Of a stretch of DNA of 6,071 nucleotides, positions 5,556 to 6,071 are shown in pieces. The DNA is from Polyangiaceae bacterium (GTDB lineage: Bacteria > Myxococcota_A > Polyangia > Polyangiales > Polyangiaceae). A model generated the notes under the pieces. That model did not search any database, was not told the DNA's origin, and was given only the letters and a program-made list of their open reading frames with translations. Position 1 is the stretch's first letter. Each line of letters begins with the position of its first letter. Both the position numbers and the translations under genes were made by a program. Where the stretch lies: positions 1-6,071 of the forward strand of contig JAICXU010000224.1 in assembly GCA_025934595.1 (NCBI GenBank), in the 5' to 3' direction.

Positions 5556-6071
5556 GTTCTTGCTCTCATCAATCGACGCGCCTTCCGACAAACTTCTTCA
5601 TCGCCCACGAGTGAGAGCGCGACGTCTGCTGCACCGGCGCGAATGGCCATCGCTGTCTGCGATGCGCCGAGCGCATCGACGATGAAGACCTCTGCCTGCG
5701 CGAGCGCCTCCGTCTGGCGAACGGCCCGAGCCCTGGGCAACCCGTCGGGCTCCGCGAGCACGACCACCACCTTGACGTTCAATCCGTCCAACGCCGGTGG
5801 CGGCGGCGACGGCGAAGTCCAAATGCGCGCGGCGATGCCGTTCACGTTCAAAGCGTCCCTCAGCGAGGTTGCCCGTTGGCTTCGCGGCATCCAGAGGACG
5901 ACGAGCTCCTCGGCAACGCTCGGCGATTCGGCGACGGCCGCAGGCAATGCCGTGCCCGTCGGTGACCGCTCACTTCGAGACAGCGATGCCATGCGTTGGC
6001 GCTCGCGAATGGCGCGCTCCGCAATCGAATCCGGATCGGTTCCTCTCATCGCCGCGGCGAGCTGATGGCGC
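5552..6071 (-). CDS. C-terminal part of a protein ending in a degenerate receiver-like domain, 5' end beyond the window
   Basis: The frame is open from the right edge to a TGA at 5554-5552. An ATG at 6049 would give 165 residues, but no Shine-Dalgarno precedes it and the upstream codons (RHQLAAA) look coding, so the gene very likely continues out of the window. Numbering from that ATG, residues 1-25 form a charged helix (DPDSIAERAIRERQRMASL), 26-46 a low-complexity linker, and 47-163 an alpha/beta region of receiver-domain length. Strand VAEELVVLWMP, strand LNVKVVVVLAE, strand AEVFIVDALG, then AMAIRAGAADVAL and a final helix EEVCRKARRLMRAR follow CheY order. The acidic pocket, the phospho-acceptor Asp (here near Glu100-Pro) and the conserved Lys are not evident, so phosphorylation is unlikely. 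The upstream part could be a kinase or other regulator; nothing visible decides this. It overlaps the LysM-FecR gene by 4 nt, which implies translational coupling. Confidence 0.7.
   Translation of the reverse strand, partial: RHQLAAAMRGTDPDSIAERAIRERQRMASLSRSERSPTGTALPAAVAESPSVAEELVVLWMPRSQRATSLRDALNVNGIAARIWTSPSPPPPALDGLNVKVVVVLAEPDGLPRARAVRQTEALAQAEVFIVDALGASQTAMAIRAGAADVALSLVGDEEVCRKARRLMRART

Noticed and set aside
5556..5591. TTG start adding 12 residues to the LysM-FecR protein
   Set aside because: The extra residues are polar and spoil the signal peptide; the GTG at 5555 gives a standard 4-nt overlap with the upstream stop.

Overview
The window holds five protein genes, all on the minus strand. 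Read in transcription order (from high to low coordinates) they are: the C-terminal part of a protein ending in a degenerate receiver-like domain (5552 to the right edge), a secreted LysM-FecR protein with a probable outer-membrane C-terminal domain (3528-5555), an OmpA-family protein with five thrombospondin type 3 repeats (1518-3302), a DUF481 outer-membrane beta-barrel protein (295-1461), and the first 96 codons of the mechanosensitive channel MscL (1-289, cut by the left edge). I see no tRNA, rRNA, CRISPR array, insertion sequence or phage gene. The base composition is GC-rich (about 62-63% in a line I counted) and even across the window, with no sign of recent transfer.

The organism is a Gram-negative bacterium, since three genes encode signal-peptide-bearing envelope proteins with outer-membrane features. 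The domain combinations (OmpA with TSP3 repeats, LysM-FecR, degenerate receivers, Pro/Ala-rich extensions) and the possible sigma-54 promoter fit Myxococcota or related former Deltaproteobacteria. This is an inference from style; no marker gene proves it.

There appear to be two transcription units. The upstream one contains the receiver-like gene and the LysM-FecR gene, which share a GTGA stop/start overlap. It is followed by hairpins near 3486-3524 that could end transcription. The 225-bp gap 3303-3527 then holds a perfect 6-bp dyad (3438-3455) and a sigma-54-like -24/-12 element (3362-3377) pointing into the OmpA gene. The downstream unit is OmpA-TSP3, a 56-bp C-rich gap, DUF481, then mscL only 5 nt after the DUF481 stop.

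Taken together the window looks like an envelope-mechanics locus: two putative peptidoglycan-contacting proteins (LysM and OmpA domains), two or three outer-membrane barrels, and an inner-membrane tension-release valve. The DUF481 family carries the legacy name 'salt-induced outer membrane protein', so the tight DUF481-mscL arrangement suggests, but does not prove, a shared role in osmotic or mechanical stress. No clearly new defence or mobile system is visible. The most interesting points are the DUF481-mscL coupling, the LysM-FecR-barrel architecture with its receiver-like partner, and the putative sigma-54 control region.
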